41,055 nt of DNA from Candidatus Enterocola intestinipullorum (GTDB taxonomy: Bacteria; Bacteroidota; Bacteroidia; Bacteroidales; Paludibacteraceae). The position numbers were made by a program, and so were the translations under genes. The stretch lies in the NCBI GenBank assembly GCA_017694565.1, contig JADIMR010000003.1, forward strand, positions 1-41,055. Direction: 5' to 3'. Each line of letters begins with the position of its first letter. Positions within the stretch are counted from its first letter, which is position 1. Under the pieces are notes generated by a model. It ran no database searches. It saw nothing but the letters and a program-made list of their open reading frames with translations, and had not been told where the DNA came from. Below are positions 17,503 through 25,031 of the stretch, in pieces.

Positions 17503-17533
17503 CAAAGGTAGATGTTTTTTCGACATCTCCAAA
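17503..17533 (-). promoter_or_regulatory. Promoter of tRNA-fMet
   Basis: On minus, TTTG (17530-17533), exactly 19 bp, then TACCTTTG (17503-17510): a full match to the Bacteroidota consensus. The -7 box ends 12 bp before the mature tRNA 5' end. Confidence 0.8.
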
Positions 17534-17591
17534 TATTTTAGTGAAAAATCTCTATAAATAATTCCCAAAACTTCGGCAAATGTTACAAAAA

Positions 17592-17613
17592 TGTTACGAT
17601 TTAAATCGTAACA
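17592..17613. repeat. Perfect 22-bp palindrome at the edge of island C
   Basis: TGTTACGATTT followed by its exact reverse complement. It lies upstream of the tRNA-fMet promoter and directly before the repeat island. It could be an operator for a dimeric protein or a product of the process that formed the island. Confidence 0.6.
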
Positions 17614-17624
17614 AGGTATGATTC

Positions 17625-17974
17625 AAAAAGTTGAGACAATCTGAGCAAGATGCGGCTACGCCGCCGCTTGCTTCGCAGGCTAACGCTTGCCATTGTCTTA
17701 ACCCCCCGGATTTTTTGACCAGACAGGTCAAAAAATCCTGCCCCAGAGGGGGCGTGTGCTGCACGCCCGTCCTTGTCTTATCCCCCGAAGAAAATTGCTT
17801 TGCAATTATCTTCTGCCCCCAGAGGGGGCTCCTTCCTTGAACATAGTGCTTTCACTAAAAGACCTACTTTCGACATGGTGCAAACACTTCGGGGTGCTTA
17901 CTGTAACTATTCACTGCCGCGAAGCGGCTAACTAACCACTGCGGTGCGAAGCACCGCCCACTACCCACTAACTA
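17625..17974. repeat. Intergenic hairpin-mosaic island C
   Basis: This holds two consecutive copies of a unit: TTGTCTTA, a C-run, a variable stem-loop, then TGCCCC(C)AGAGGGGGC. Copy 1 has a 13-bp stem (17708-17720 with 17726-17738). Copy 2 has a 12-bp stem with one mismatch (17787-17798 with 17802-17813). After copy 2 comes CTTCCTTGAACATAGTGCTT, shared with E and F, then TGCCGCGAAGCGGC and GCGGTGCGAAGCACCGC hairpins joined by AACTAACCACT words. The repeat runs into the stop codon of the polyprenyl synthetase gene. No gene is supported. Confidence 0.8.
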
Positions 17975-18937
17975 CTAAACCTGCCGCGTCTGCAATTTTG
18001 CAACCAAGGCGGCAAGTTCACCGGTGGAATTGACATTGCCTTCCACGGCCGACAAGGCGGACAATGCCTTGTCGCAGTATTCCGAAACCGCGTCTTCACA
18101 CAGCTTGCCAATGTCGTTTCTGCGGTAAATTCCAGTAACCGCAGCAATCTTTTCCTCGTCGCGACCGTCAATCTCCATCCATTTTTTCAACTCGGCCATG
18201 TCGTGCGGGGGCAATATTTCAAAGGCTTTGGTAAGCAGGTAATTCTTTTTCCCGCAAGCTATGTCGCCTCCCAATTTCTTTCCGAACACTTCGGGATTGC
18301 CGAAAGTATCCAAATAATCGTCCCTCAATTGAAATGCGATACCGAGATTGATTCCATAATCGTACAGCCGTTGGCAGTCCTCGTCTGAAGCCCCCGCCAA
18401 TACAGCCCCGATTTTCAACGCTCCCGCCAACAAAACCGCCGTTTTCAACCTTATCATTTCAATGTATTCCGACAAAGCGACAACATCCCTGCGCTCGAAA
18501 TCCATATCGTATTGCTGTCCCTCGCAAACACCAGTGGCGGTTGTTGAAAAAATGCCGGTTACTTCGGACAACAAAGCCGCCGGAGCTTCGGACACCAACT
18601 TATACGCCTCTATAAGCATGGCGTCTCCGGACAATATGGCGGTATTGGAATCCCATACCTTGTGGACTGTCGGTTTGCCGCGACGCATGTCGGCATTGTC
18701 CATTATGTCATCATGCAGGAGCGTGAAATTGTGGAAAACCTCCAATCCGGCGGCCACAGGTAACGCGGCTTTTTCGTCCCCTCCGAAAAGTTCACATGCC
18801 ATAAGGCACAATACGGGACGCAGGCGTTTGCCGCCTTCCTGCAACACGTAATCCACGGGGGCGTACAAACCTTGCGGCCGGCGCAAAGCGTAACCCAAGC
18901 CCCCCAAATATTCCTCGACCATCTGATGTTTCTCCAT
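17975..18937 (-). CDS. Polyprenyl (trans-isoprenyl) diphosphate synthase
   Basis: 320 aa. It condenses isopentenyl diphosphate with allylic diphosphates. Both Asp-rich motifs are present: FARM in LLHDDIMDNADMRRGKP and SARM in FQLRDDYLDTFG. It also has GGKRLRPVLCLMACELFGG near the N-terminus and a KTAVLLAGALKIG helix. The chain length of the product (farnesyl, geranylgeranyl or longer) cannot be decided by eye, so no symbol is given. It lies 71 bp after ddl in the same direction. Confidence 0.92.
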   Translation of the reverse strand: MEKHQMVEEYLGGLGYALRRPQGLYAPVDYVLQEGGKRLRPVLCLMACELFGGDEKAALPVAAGLEVFHNFTLLHDDIMDNADMRRGKPTVHKVWDSNTAILSGDAMLIEAYKLVSEAPAALLSEVTGIFSTTATGVCEGQQYDMDFERRDVVALSEYIEMIRLKTAVLLAGALKIGAVLAGASDEDCQRLYDYGINLGIAFQLRDDYLDTFGNPEVFGKKLGGDIACGKKNYLLTKAFEILPPHDMAELKKWMEIDGRDEEKIAAVTGIYRRNDIGKLCEDAVSEYCDKALSALSAVEGNVNSTGELAALVAKLQTRQV

Positions 18938-19008
18938 AGCGGACTTGTTTTATGATTCGTAATCGTTGTTACTATGACAAAGACGTGGTTTCCATGTCTG
19001 TTTCGCGT

Positions 19009-19989
19009 TCATCGGATTTTCGCGTCCTCGATTATGTCGGTGAACACGTCCGTCAGCGAAAGCCCGGCTGCCCGCACCTGCTGCGGAATAAAGCTGGTAT
19101 CCGTCATGCCGGGAGTGGTATTCACTTCCAGGACATGGGGAATCCCGTCTTCCGTGATTATGTAATCGATACGGACCAAGCCCTTGCAATCCAAGGCGTC
19201 GTAATAACGCGATGTACGGGCCTGTATGTCGGCAGTCAGTGCCGCGTCCAAACGTGCCGGGGTGATTTCTTCGGACTGCCCGTTGTATTTTGCATTGAAA
19301 TCGAAAAATTCGTTTTTGGAAACCACTTCGGTAAGCGGCAGCACGATGGTTTTGTCCTTGGTCTTATATATGCCGCACGTTACCTCGGTCCCTTTCAAGA
19401 AAGATTCGACTATCACCTCGTCGCCCTCGGCAAAGGCATTTGCGACGGCCGCCTCGACATCTTCCATGCGCGTAACCTTGCTGACACCGAAACTGCTTCC
19501 GCTGACATTCGACTTGACAAAGCAAGGCAATCCGGTAACCGCTATTATTTTTTCAGGGTCGGCTTCTTCGCCCTTGTGCAACCATACGGCAGGCGCGGGA
19601 TTCGCGCCCACTGATTCCAAATACCTGTTGCACATATATTTGTTAAACGTAAGGGCCGCGGCCAAAACACCGCAACAAGAATACTTCATGCCTAACAGCT
19701 CGAAATACCCCTGCACTATGCCGTTCTCTCCCGGAGTGCCATGTATCGTGATGTAGGCAAAATCGAAAACGTGTTTGCCGTCTGCATCGGCATACGAAAA
19801 GTCGTTCTTGTCAATATCATATTTTTCGGTATCGGAAACCACCGCCTGCCACTTGTCCCCGTGGATAAGCACTATGACCGCGTCATACAAATTTTTGTCA
19901 AGGGTGTTTTTGATATTGCCGGCACTGCGGAGCGACACCTCGTATTCCGAAGAGTTGCCGCCGGCGACTATGGCTACTTTTGTTTTCAT
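19009..19989 (-). CDS. ddl: D-alanine--D-alanine ligase
   Basis: 326 aa. An ATP-grasp enzyme that makes the D-Ala-D-Ala dipeptide for peptidoglycan. It begins MKTKVAIVAGGNSSEYEVSL (the Glu-Tyr-Glu-Val-Ser region binds the first D-Ala), then ITIHGTPGENGIVQGYFELL, PCFVKSNVSGSSFGVSKV, GLVRIDYIITEDGIPHVLEV and NTTPGMTDTSFIPQQ. The frame is open 30 codons further, but the ATG at 19987-19989 is canonical and lies about 25 bp after a TAATTTTG box. It is probably followed in the same transcript by the polyprenyl synthetase. Confidence 0.95.
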   Translation of the reverse strand: MKTKVAIVAGGNSSEYEVSLRSAGNIKNTLDKNLYDAVIVLIHGDKWQAVVSDTEKYDIDKNDFSYADADGKHVFDFAYITIHGTPGENGIVQGYFELLGMKYSCCGVLAAALTFNKYMCNRYLESVGANPAPAVWLHKGEEADPEKIIAVTGLPCFVKSNVSGSSFGVSKVTRMEDVEAAVANAFAEGDEVIVESFLKGTEVTCGIYKTKDKTIVLPLTEVVSKNEFFDFNAKYNGQSEEITPARLDAALTADIQARTSRYYDALDCKGLVRIDYIITEDGIPHVLEVNTTPGMTDTSFIPQQVRAAGLSLTDVFTDIIEDAKIR

Positions 19990-20013
19990 CGCTATTGTTT
20001 TTCTACGACCACG

Positions 20014-20021
20014 CAAAATTA
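20014..20021 (-). promoter_or_regulatory. Candidate -7 element for ddl
   Basis: Reads TAATTTTG on minus, a full TAnnTTTG match. The 5' leader of ddl would be about 20 nt. No clear TTTG is found at the -33 position. Confidence 0.5.
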
Positions 20022-20160
20022 TCGCTTTTTCCCTTACGATTGCCGCGATGGCAGATTTATTTGCCCCGACATACCGCACCGCGCCACCGCTTTAATTTGC
20101 GAACGCTGCACGCCCGCACGGGAATATTTAAGGTTCGCAAGTAAAATTTATTGCAAATCT

Positions 20161-20192
20161 GTTGTTTATGTAATTTGCATTGGTTAAATTTG
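20161..20192 (+). promoter_or_regulatory. Candidate promoter for the 20318 gene
   Basis: GTTG (20161-20164), 20 bp, then TAAATTTG (20185-20192), close to consensus. The leader before the ATG at 20318 would be about 120 nt, with no obvious ORF or known riboswitch in it. Confidence 0.45.
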
Positions 20193-20317
20193 CAAACGTT
20201 ACCGTTAATTTATCGAAAATCGTCATGTTGCAGACGGATAGATGACGACGGCGACACTCAACCTGAATCTGCGGCAAAATCACATTATACCTGTTTGCCG
20301 GCCTTTGAATCCGTACT

Positions 20318-21088
20318 ATGCCTTACAGACGATTGCCAAATACCGACGTAGCTCGTCTCAGAGCAATGCAAACCGCCTTGAAAAAGTACCACGAACTGGG
20401 CGACGGCTCGGTGCCGTACTCTTTCAAGACGGTTTCGGCAATCGAGAATTTTTTGCCGCGCTTCGAAGCCGCCATGCAAAACTACAAGCAATCATTGGCT
20501 GCACAGACCAAAAACAGCGAAAAATACCAGAACCTGACCGCGACAGCAAGGATGTATATTTCACATTTCATCCAAGTACTGAACCTCGCATGCATACGCG
20601 GGGAAATAAAACCGGACAAAAAAACATTTTACAGGCTCCTGCCGCACGACAATTCCGTCCCCGATTTGAGCAATGACAATTTGGTTTTGGAATGGGGCAA
20701 AAACATCATCGAGGGTGAAGCCGAACGCATCAGGACGGGAGGCGCGCCGATTTACAACCCCGCCATCGGAAAAGTCAGAGTGCATTACGAGCAATTCAAG
20801 GATTCCTACCAAGACAGGAAGGTCATGCGGAAAAACACCGACAGGTACTTGGAAGCCGTGCAGAACCTGCGCGGGGACGCGGACAAGCTCATACTTGACT
20901 TATGGAACCAGATCGAGGGCGGATTTGCCGGCCTCGGGACGGAGATGATGCAACAAAAATCCAAGGGATTCGGCGTGGTTTATTACTTGCGGCGCAAGGA
21001 ACGCAAAGCCTTGGAGGCTGCCGGCGGCGACTTGTCGTTGTTCGCCGAGGACGACTACGAGGACTTCGAGACCGAGGAAAGCGAATGA
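20318..21088 (+). CDS. Conserved-looking protein of unknown function upstream of ispE
   Basis: 256 aa, soluble, without signal peptide or membrane segment. It starts MPYRRLPNTDVARLRAMQTA, and I believe proteins with this opening occur widely in Bacteroidota, but I cannot name a function. Visible features are: helical, basic and glutamine-rich first 80 residues; NLTATARMYISHFIQVLNLA; YRLLPHDNSVPDLSNDN; a Trp-Gly-rich middle (LEWGKNIIEGEAERIRTGGA); DLWNQIEGGFAGL; VYYLRRKERKAL; and an acidic tail (FAEDDYEDFETEESE). The gene is followed by ispE after 39 bp on the same strand. Structural or DNA-associated roles are possible; none is shown. Confidence 0.75.
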   Translation: MPYRRLPNTDVARLRAMQTALKKYHELGDGSVPYSFKTVSAIENFLPRFEAAMQNYKQSLAAQTKNSEKYQNLTATARMYISHFIQVLNLACIRGEIKPDKKTFYRLLPHDNSVPDLSNDNLVLEWGKNIIEGEAERIRTGGAPIYNPAIGKVRVHYEQFKDSYQDRKVMRKNTDRYLEAVQNLRGDADKLILDLWNQIEGGFAGLGTEMMQQKSKGFGVVYYLRRKERKALEAAGGDLSLFAEDDYEDFETEESE

Positions 21089-21127
21089 CAAACACTCCTG
21101 CCTTTCCAATTATAACCAATTTGATTT

Positions 21128-21943
21128 ATGAATGCCAAATGCAATGCCAAAATAAATATCGGGTTGCACGTGGTCGCAAAACGTCCTGACGGCTACCACG
21201 ACATAGAAACGCTGTTCTACCCTTTGCCATTTTCCGACTACTTGGAAATCTCCGCAAGCGGGAAGGACTCGTTCGAACAAACAGGGACGGCATTGGATTG
21301 CCCTCCTGAAAAGAACCTCGTTGTCCGCGCCCGCGACCTGTTGGCCGGATTGTTCGATTTGCCGCCGCTGAAAATACGGCTCGTCAAAAAACTGCCGTCG
21401 GGGGCGGGGTTGGGAGGCGGCTCCTCCGACGCGGCATTCGCTTTGAAGCTTATAAACGAGGAATGCCGTCTGGGACTTTCCACAAAGGAACTGCAAAAAT
21501 TAGCGGCGGAAATAGGCGCGGATTGCGCTTTTTTCATAGAAAACAAACCGGTTTTCGCATACGGCAAAGGCGACGAGTTCGAACCTTGCGGTATTTCGCT
21601 CAAAGGATGGCATACAGTATTGGTAAAGCCGGAAGTATCCGTTTCCACTGCCGAAGCCTATAAACTGACTGTTCCGAAAGCTCCTGGATTCAATCTGAGG
21701 CAGATATCCACAAGCAATATCAGCGAATGGAAAAAATTCGTTGTAAACGACTTCGAGAACAGCGTTTTCTCTCAATATCCGGAAATCGGGAAGATAAAAC
21801 GGCAGCTATACGGAATGGGAGCGCAATACGCATCCATGTCCGGTTCCGGCTCCGCCGTCTACGGGATATTCGACACTGAACCCGACCTGCGGAACGTTTC
21901 GTTCGGGAAAAACTGCACCGTACTTGCCGGAGTTTTCAATTGA
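21128..21943 (+). CDS. ispE: 4-diphosphocytidyl-2-C-methyl-D-erythritol kinase
   Basis: 271 aa. A GHMP kinase of the MEP isoprenoid pathway that phosphorylates CDP-methylerythritol. Landmarks are the N-terminal AKINIGLHVVAKRPDGYHDI, the ATP-binding glycine loop LPSGAGLGGGSSDAAFALK (residues 89-107), EIGADCAFFI and the C-terminal GHMP motif ASMSGSGSAVYGIF. It ends 6 bp before the convergent LytTR gene and no terminator is visible between them. Its product feeds the isoprenoid chain made by the polyprenyl synthetase at 18.0-18.9 kb. Confidence 0.95.
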   Translation: MNAKCNAKINIGLHVVAKRPDGYHDIETLFYPLPFSDYLEISASGKDSFEQTGTALDCPPEKNLVVRARDLLAGLFDLPPLKIRLVKKLPSGAGLGGGSSDAAFALKLINEECRLGLSTKELQKLAAEIGADCAFFIENKPVFAYGKGDEFEPCGISLKGWHTVLVKPEVSVSTAEAYKLTVPKAPGFNLRQISTSNISEWKKFVVNDFENSVFSQYPEIGKIKRQLYGMGAQYASMSGSGSAVYGIFDTEPDLRNVSFGKNCTVLAGVFN

Positions 21944-21949
21944 CTTACA

Positions 21950-22849
21950 TTAAACGCTTCTGCCTGCAAATACCAAAAACGCCTCGGTGGTTTCGTCTGA
22001 ATAAGATTTGGACACGGGTATCTTCTTGATACCGGGGACATCCATCTCCATATCCAGCTCGCCATTGCTCTTGCGCAAGGCCGTAACATGTTCGAAGTTC
22101 ACCATAAACGAACGGTGGCAACGGCGTATCGGCGTATTGGCCAAGTCGGGGCCTAATTTTTTCAAAGAGGAACGCAAGACATGGCGGACAACCTTGCCCT
22201 GGTTCAGATAATTGATTTCCACGTAATTGTTCGACGCTTCCAAGAAAATCACATTCACGCACGGCACTGAAAAGCGCAACTCGCCCTTGTCGTCCTTGAA
22301 CTGGATTACCAACTTCTCGTCTACCGAAACCCGGTTTTCCAATTCAATCAGACTGTCGCGGGTGTCCACGTAAGAGAAAAAGAGCCATGACACGGAATAA
22401 GGCAACAATACCACCATGAACGTGTTAATGCTCGCATCCTTGAACACCATGACTATGTCTGTCCACGACCAAAATTCCAAATCATCCCGCAAATAAATCA
22501 CATACGCGGTATAAAAACCGGCGATAGCCGTAATTTCCAAAATTATCCACAATACATAACTGGTGTAATACATGGGATATTTTTGGACGAAATGGTACAT
22601 GACCGTCCTGCTTACCGCAAGCACCACTATGCCTGTGAGCACAAGGATAAAAGACATCATGAAATACCCCACCGGGCTATACGCAACCCATTCGTCGGAA
22701 TTGAACGGTTTATAGATATTGATGAAAGCCAAAGAGAATATGGCAGTGAACGCGACAAGGCGTATCAGGTTGTGCTTGTCGAAAAACCTGCGGTTCACGT
22801 AGTGGCGCGTCATAGCCGGTCCGGTATTATTGTCCTTGTTCTTTTTCAT
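21950..22849 (-). CDS. Membrane-anchored LytTR-domain transcription regulator
   Basis: 299 aa. Four membrane helices are predicted at about 30-47, 60-80, 95-118 and 140-160. After a linker with coiled-coil character (DTRDSLIELENRVSVDEKL), a LytTR DNA-binding domain occupies about 190-292 (VIFLEASNNYVEINYL, LRSSLKKLGPDL, IRRCHRSFMVNFEHV). There is no response-regulator receiver domain, so the signal is probably sensed in the membrane. The start at 22847-22849 is chosen because it follows a TACTTTTG box at 22868-22875. No histidine kinase or partner gene lies nearby. Target genes are unknown. Confidence 0.85.
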   Translation of the reverse strand: MKKNKDNNTGPAMTRHYVNRRFFDKHNLIRLVAFTAIFSLAFINIYKPFNSDEWVAYSPVGYFMMSFILVLTGIVVLAVSRTVMYHFVQKYPMYYTSYVLWIILEITAIAGFYTAYVIYLRDDLEFWSWTDIVMVFKDASINTFMVVLLPYSVSWLFFSYVDTRDSLIELENRVSVDEKLVIQFKDDKGELRFSVPCVNVIFLEASNNYVEINYLNQGKVVRHVLRSSLKKLGPDLANTPIRRCHRSFMVNFEHVTALRKSNGELDMEMDVPGIKKIPVSKSYSDETTEAFLVFAGRSV

Positions 22850-22867
22850 TGAAGATTTCCGCAGTTG

Positions 22868-22875
22868 CAAAAGTA
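22868..22875 (-). promoter_or_regulatory. Candidate -7 element for the LytTR gene
   Basis: Reads TACTTTTG on minus, with TTTT 19 bp upstream. Transcription would start near 22861, after the in-frame ATG at 22879 and before that at 22849, which supports the shorter start. Confidence 0.5.
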
Positions 22876-22900
22876 ACATTTTTGCAAACACTAAAAAATA

Positions 22901-22942
22901 CGGAAAAAGCGGGAAAGATTTCCATCTTTCCCGCTTTTTCCG
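22901..22942 (-). terminator. Terminator directly abutting tRNA-Leu
   Basis: Perfect 19-bp stem (22901-22919 with 22924-22942) and a 4-nt loop, followed on minus by TATTTTTTAG. The first base of the hairpin is the base next to the tRNA discriminator, so no unpaired trailer exists between them. Confidence 0.85.
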
Positions 22943-23027
22943 TACCTGAGGCGGGACTCGAACCCGCACAACCGGTTATGGTCAAAGGATTTTAAGTCCT
23001 TCGTGTCTACCATTCCACCACTCAGGC
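22943..23027 (-). tRNA. tRNA-Leu (TAA)
   Basis: An 85-nt class II tRNA on minus. Acceptor GCCTGAG pairs with CTCAGGT (G1-U72 end pair), the anticodon loop is CTTAAAA, giving anticodon TAA, and a long variable arm (TGACCATAACCGGTT region) precedes the T arm GCGGG-TTCGAGT-CCCGC. The discriminator is A and CCA is not encoded. It has its own promoter overlapping the end of the upstream acyl-CoA ligase gene. Confidence 0.95.
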
Positions 23028-23050
23028 AACCATAATGTATGGATTGCCCG

Positions 23051-23081
23051 CAAAGTTAGTGGTTTTTACTTTACAATCAAG
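23051..23081 (-). promoter_or_regulatory. Promoter of tRNA-Leu inside the end of the ligase gene
   Basis: CTTG (23078-23081), 19 bp, TAACTTTG (23051-23058) on minus. The -33 part overlaps the last codons of the acyl-CoA ligase gene (stop at 23077-23079). The -7 box lies 23 bp before the tRNA 5' end. Confidence 0.6.
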
Positions 23082-24717
23082 AATACAGGAAACGTTTTAT
23101 GCTGCGTTTTGGCGTTTTTTCAAACTCCTTGTCCACTGCTTCAATCTGCGCGATACGGCAGAATGCAGGCAGCATTTTGTTGGTTTTCACCTTGATTTCT
23201 TCCATTATCTCCTGTATCGGCTTTGTTGCCAGTTCTTCTTTCAGGGCATCCTTGTCGGGATAAACAAGCGCCGTCAGTTTGCCGCTACGGTCCACTACCA
23301 CAGATTCCGAAACACCGGGAATATTGTTCAACTTGCCTTCAATCTCTTCGGGATAGATATTTTGTCCCGAAGGACCTATTATGACGCTCTTGTTCCTGCC
23401 ACGGATGAAGATATTGCCATCCTTGTCTATCACGCCCAAATCCCCTGTACGCATCCAACCGTCATGGAAAATCGATGCGGTTGCCTCCGGATTCTTGTAG
23501 TAACCTTTCATCACGCAATCGCCTTTTACCATCAGTTCCCCGACAACCTTCTGCGGGTCGCCCGAATCGACCATTATCTGCATCCTGTCTATTATCTTGC
23601 CGCACGAACGTGGTTTGAAATGCTGCCAGTCCTCATAACCTATAAGCGGCGCGCATTCCGTCATTCCGTACCCGACCGTATAGCAGAAATCCAGCTCTTT
23701 GAGGCAGGCTTCCACCTCTTTGTTCAATGCCGCGCCGCCGATTATCAGATAACGGAGCTTCCCGCCGAAAGTCTGCATCAGTTTTTCCTTTACCTTGCCC
23801 CGGATTACGCTTTTTATGCCGGGAGTATACCATAAGACTTTCATCACCGGCTTCTTTATTATCGGGAACACGTTTTTCTGGAAAATCTTCTCTATTACCA
23901 ACGGCACGGTAAGAATCATGTACGGATGGACCTCGGCAAATGCCTTCATAAGCACTTGCGGCGACGGAGTCTTGCTCAGGAAAAACACGTGGCAGCCTCC
24001 CGCCAACTGGTAAAGGAACTCGAACGCAAGACCGAACATGTGCGCCAAGGGCAGCATGGAAACCATGTTCCAACCGGGACGGTTCGGTATGCGGTCCTGA
24101 CCGAACTGCACATTATTGCTGATGTTCTTATTTGTCAGCATGACCCCTTTCGGGTCGCTCGTCGTTCCTGAAGTATAATTGATAAGGGTAACGTCGTCCA
24201 TGTTATCCGTCGGGTAATTCACATCGGACTTGGTGAACCCGTCGGGATATTTTGCATTGAACGACCTGTCCCATTCTTTGTGCATTTTGTCCAATTCCTT
24301 GCTTGTGGAAGCCAACAGGCTGTAATCGTGGATACACAAAATACCGCTTAGAGCCGGCATTTTCGTCTTGTCCAAGTGCTTCCACACGTTTTCTCCCACG
24401 AAAAGGAATTTGGCATCGGAATGGTTTACCAAAGCATGTACGCTGTCGGCAGAAAAATCCGGGAGTATGGAAACCACCACCGCCTCGTAAGAAGCTATGG
24501 CAAGGTAGCAAACCGCCCAATGCGCGCAGTTTTTTCCGCACAATGCGACCTTGTCGCCCTTTTTCACACCTGCCGCATCCAAAATCAAATGCAGCCTGGC
24601 AATTTCTTCGGCAGTCTTGCCGTAAGTAAGATCGACCGCCCCGTCAAAGTCGGTAAGCGCGGGTTCGTCCCAATACTTCTTCACAACGTCTTGGAAGAAT
24701 TGCAAGTAATGTTTCAT
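23077..24717 (-). CDS. Long-chain fatty acid--CoA ligase (AMP-binding family)
   Basis: 546 aa. It activates a fatty acid to acyl-AMP and then acyl-CoA at the membrane or in the cytosol. Signature blocks are the P-loop-like TLINYTSGTTSDPKGVML, VGYGMTECAPLIGY, WMRTGDLGVIDKDGNIFIRG, RNKSVIIGPSGQNIYPEEIE and the C-terminal catalytic lysine in EKTPKRSIKRFLYS. The ATG at 24715-24717 (MKHYLQFFQDVVKKY) is chosen over an in-frame start 26 codons upstream, because the promoter at 24805-24834 and homologue N-termini fit it. It is divergent from the fumarase gene. Substrate length is not readable. Confidence 0.9.
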   Translation of the reverse strand: MKHYLQFFQDVVKKYWDEPALTDFDGAVDLTYGKTAEEIARLHLILDAAGVKKGDKVALCGKNCAHWAVCYLAIASYEAVVVSILPDFSADSVHALVNHSDAKFLFVGENVWKHLDKTKMPALSGILCIHDYSLLASTSKELDKMHKEWDRSFNAKYPDGFTKSDVNYPTDNMDDVTLINYTSGTTSDPKGVMLTNKNISNNVQFGQDRIPNRPGWNMVSMLPLAHMFGLAFEFLYQLAGGCHVFFLSKTPSPQVLMKAFAEVHPYMILTVPLVIEKIFQKNVFPIIKKPVMKVLWYTPGIKSVIRGKVKEKLMQTFGGKLRYLIIGGAALNKEVEACLKELDFCYTVGYGMTECAPLIGYEDWQHFKPRSCGKIIDRMQIMVDSGDPQKVVGELMVKGDCVMKGYYKNPEATASIFHDGWMRTGDLGVIDKDGNIFIRGRNKSVIIGPSGQNIYPEEIEGKLNNIPGVSESVVVDRSGKLTALVYPDKDALKEELATKPIQEIMEEIKVKTNKMLPAFCRIAQIEAVDKEFEKTPKRSIKRFLYS

Positions 24718-24804
24718 TTCCTTAATCTTTTTATTTTGTTTAGTTTGAAAACCATTTTGACAAAACGTACCCATATTGTGGAAAAACCACGGCACAAACG
24801 TTTA

Positions 24805-24834
24805 CAAATTTAGAAAACCGTACGGTTTGACAAA
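24805..24834 (-). promoter_or_regulatory. Promoter of the acyl-CoA ligase gene
   Basis: TTTG (24831-24834), 18 bp, TAAATTTG (24805-24812) on minus, close to consensus. The leader would be about 80 nt. Confidence 0.6.
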
Positions 24835-24947
24835 AACTAATTAGACGAAAAACGTTCCAGCGGACACGAAAGACGCGATATTGTGGTAAAAAAACTTATT
24901 TAGGGATTAATGACCGTCGTGGCGGTATAAGCAAGTCGAAATTTGCA

Positions 24948-24966
24948 CTATCTTTGTCAAAGATAG
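24948..24966. promoter_or_regulatory. Palindromic double -7 element
   Basis: CTATCTTTG-T-CAAAGATAG: a 9-bp inverted repeat in which each arm is a full TATCTTTG box, one for each direction. It lies between the divergent ligase and fumarase genes. Confidence 0.4.
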
Positions 24967-25023
24967 GCCGCATTCCACATGGTACGTTCGGGAGGGCCCG
25001 ATGCCGAATACAGCCATTCGCAC

Positions 25024-25031
25024 TATCTTTG
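25024..25031 (+). promoter_or_regulatory. Candidate -7 element for fumarase
   Basis: TATCTTTG, full match, 34 bp before the ATG at 25066. The preceding GCAC is also found before the upstream box at 24949. No TTTG is seen at -33. Confidence 0.5.

Noticed and set aside
17631..17840. 69-codon plus-strand ORF
   Set aside because: It lies fully in island C and is a translation of the repeat unit.
20193..20317. Riboswitch in the 120-nt leader of the 20318 gene
   Set aside because: I see no stable multi-stem fold or match to a known riboswitch core.
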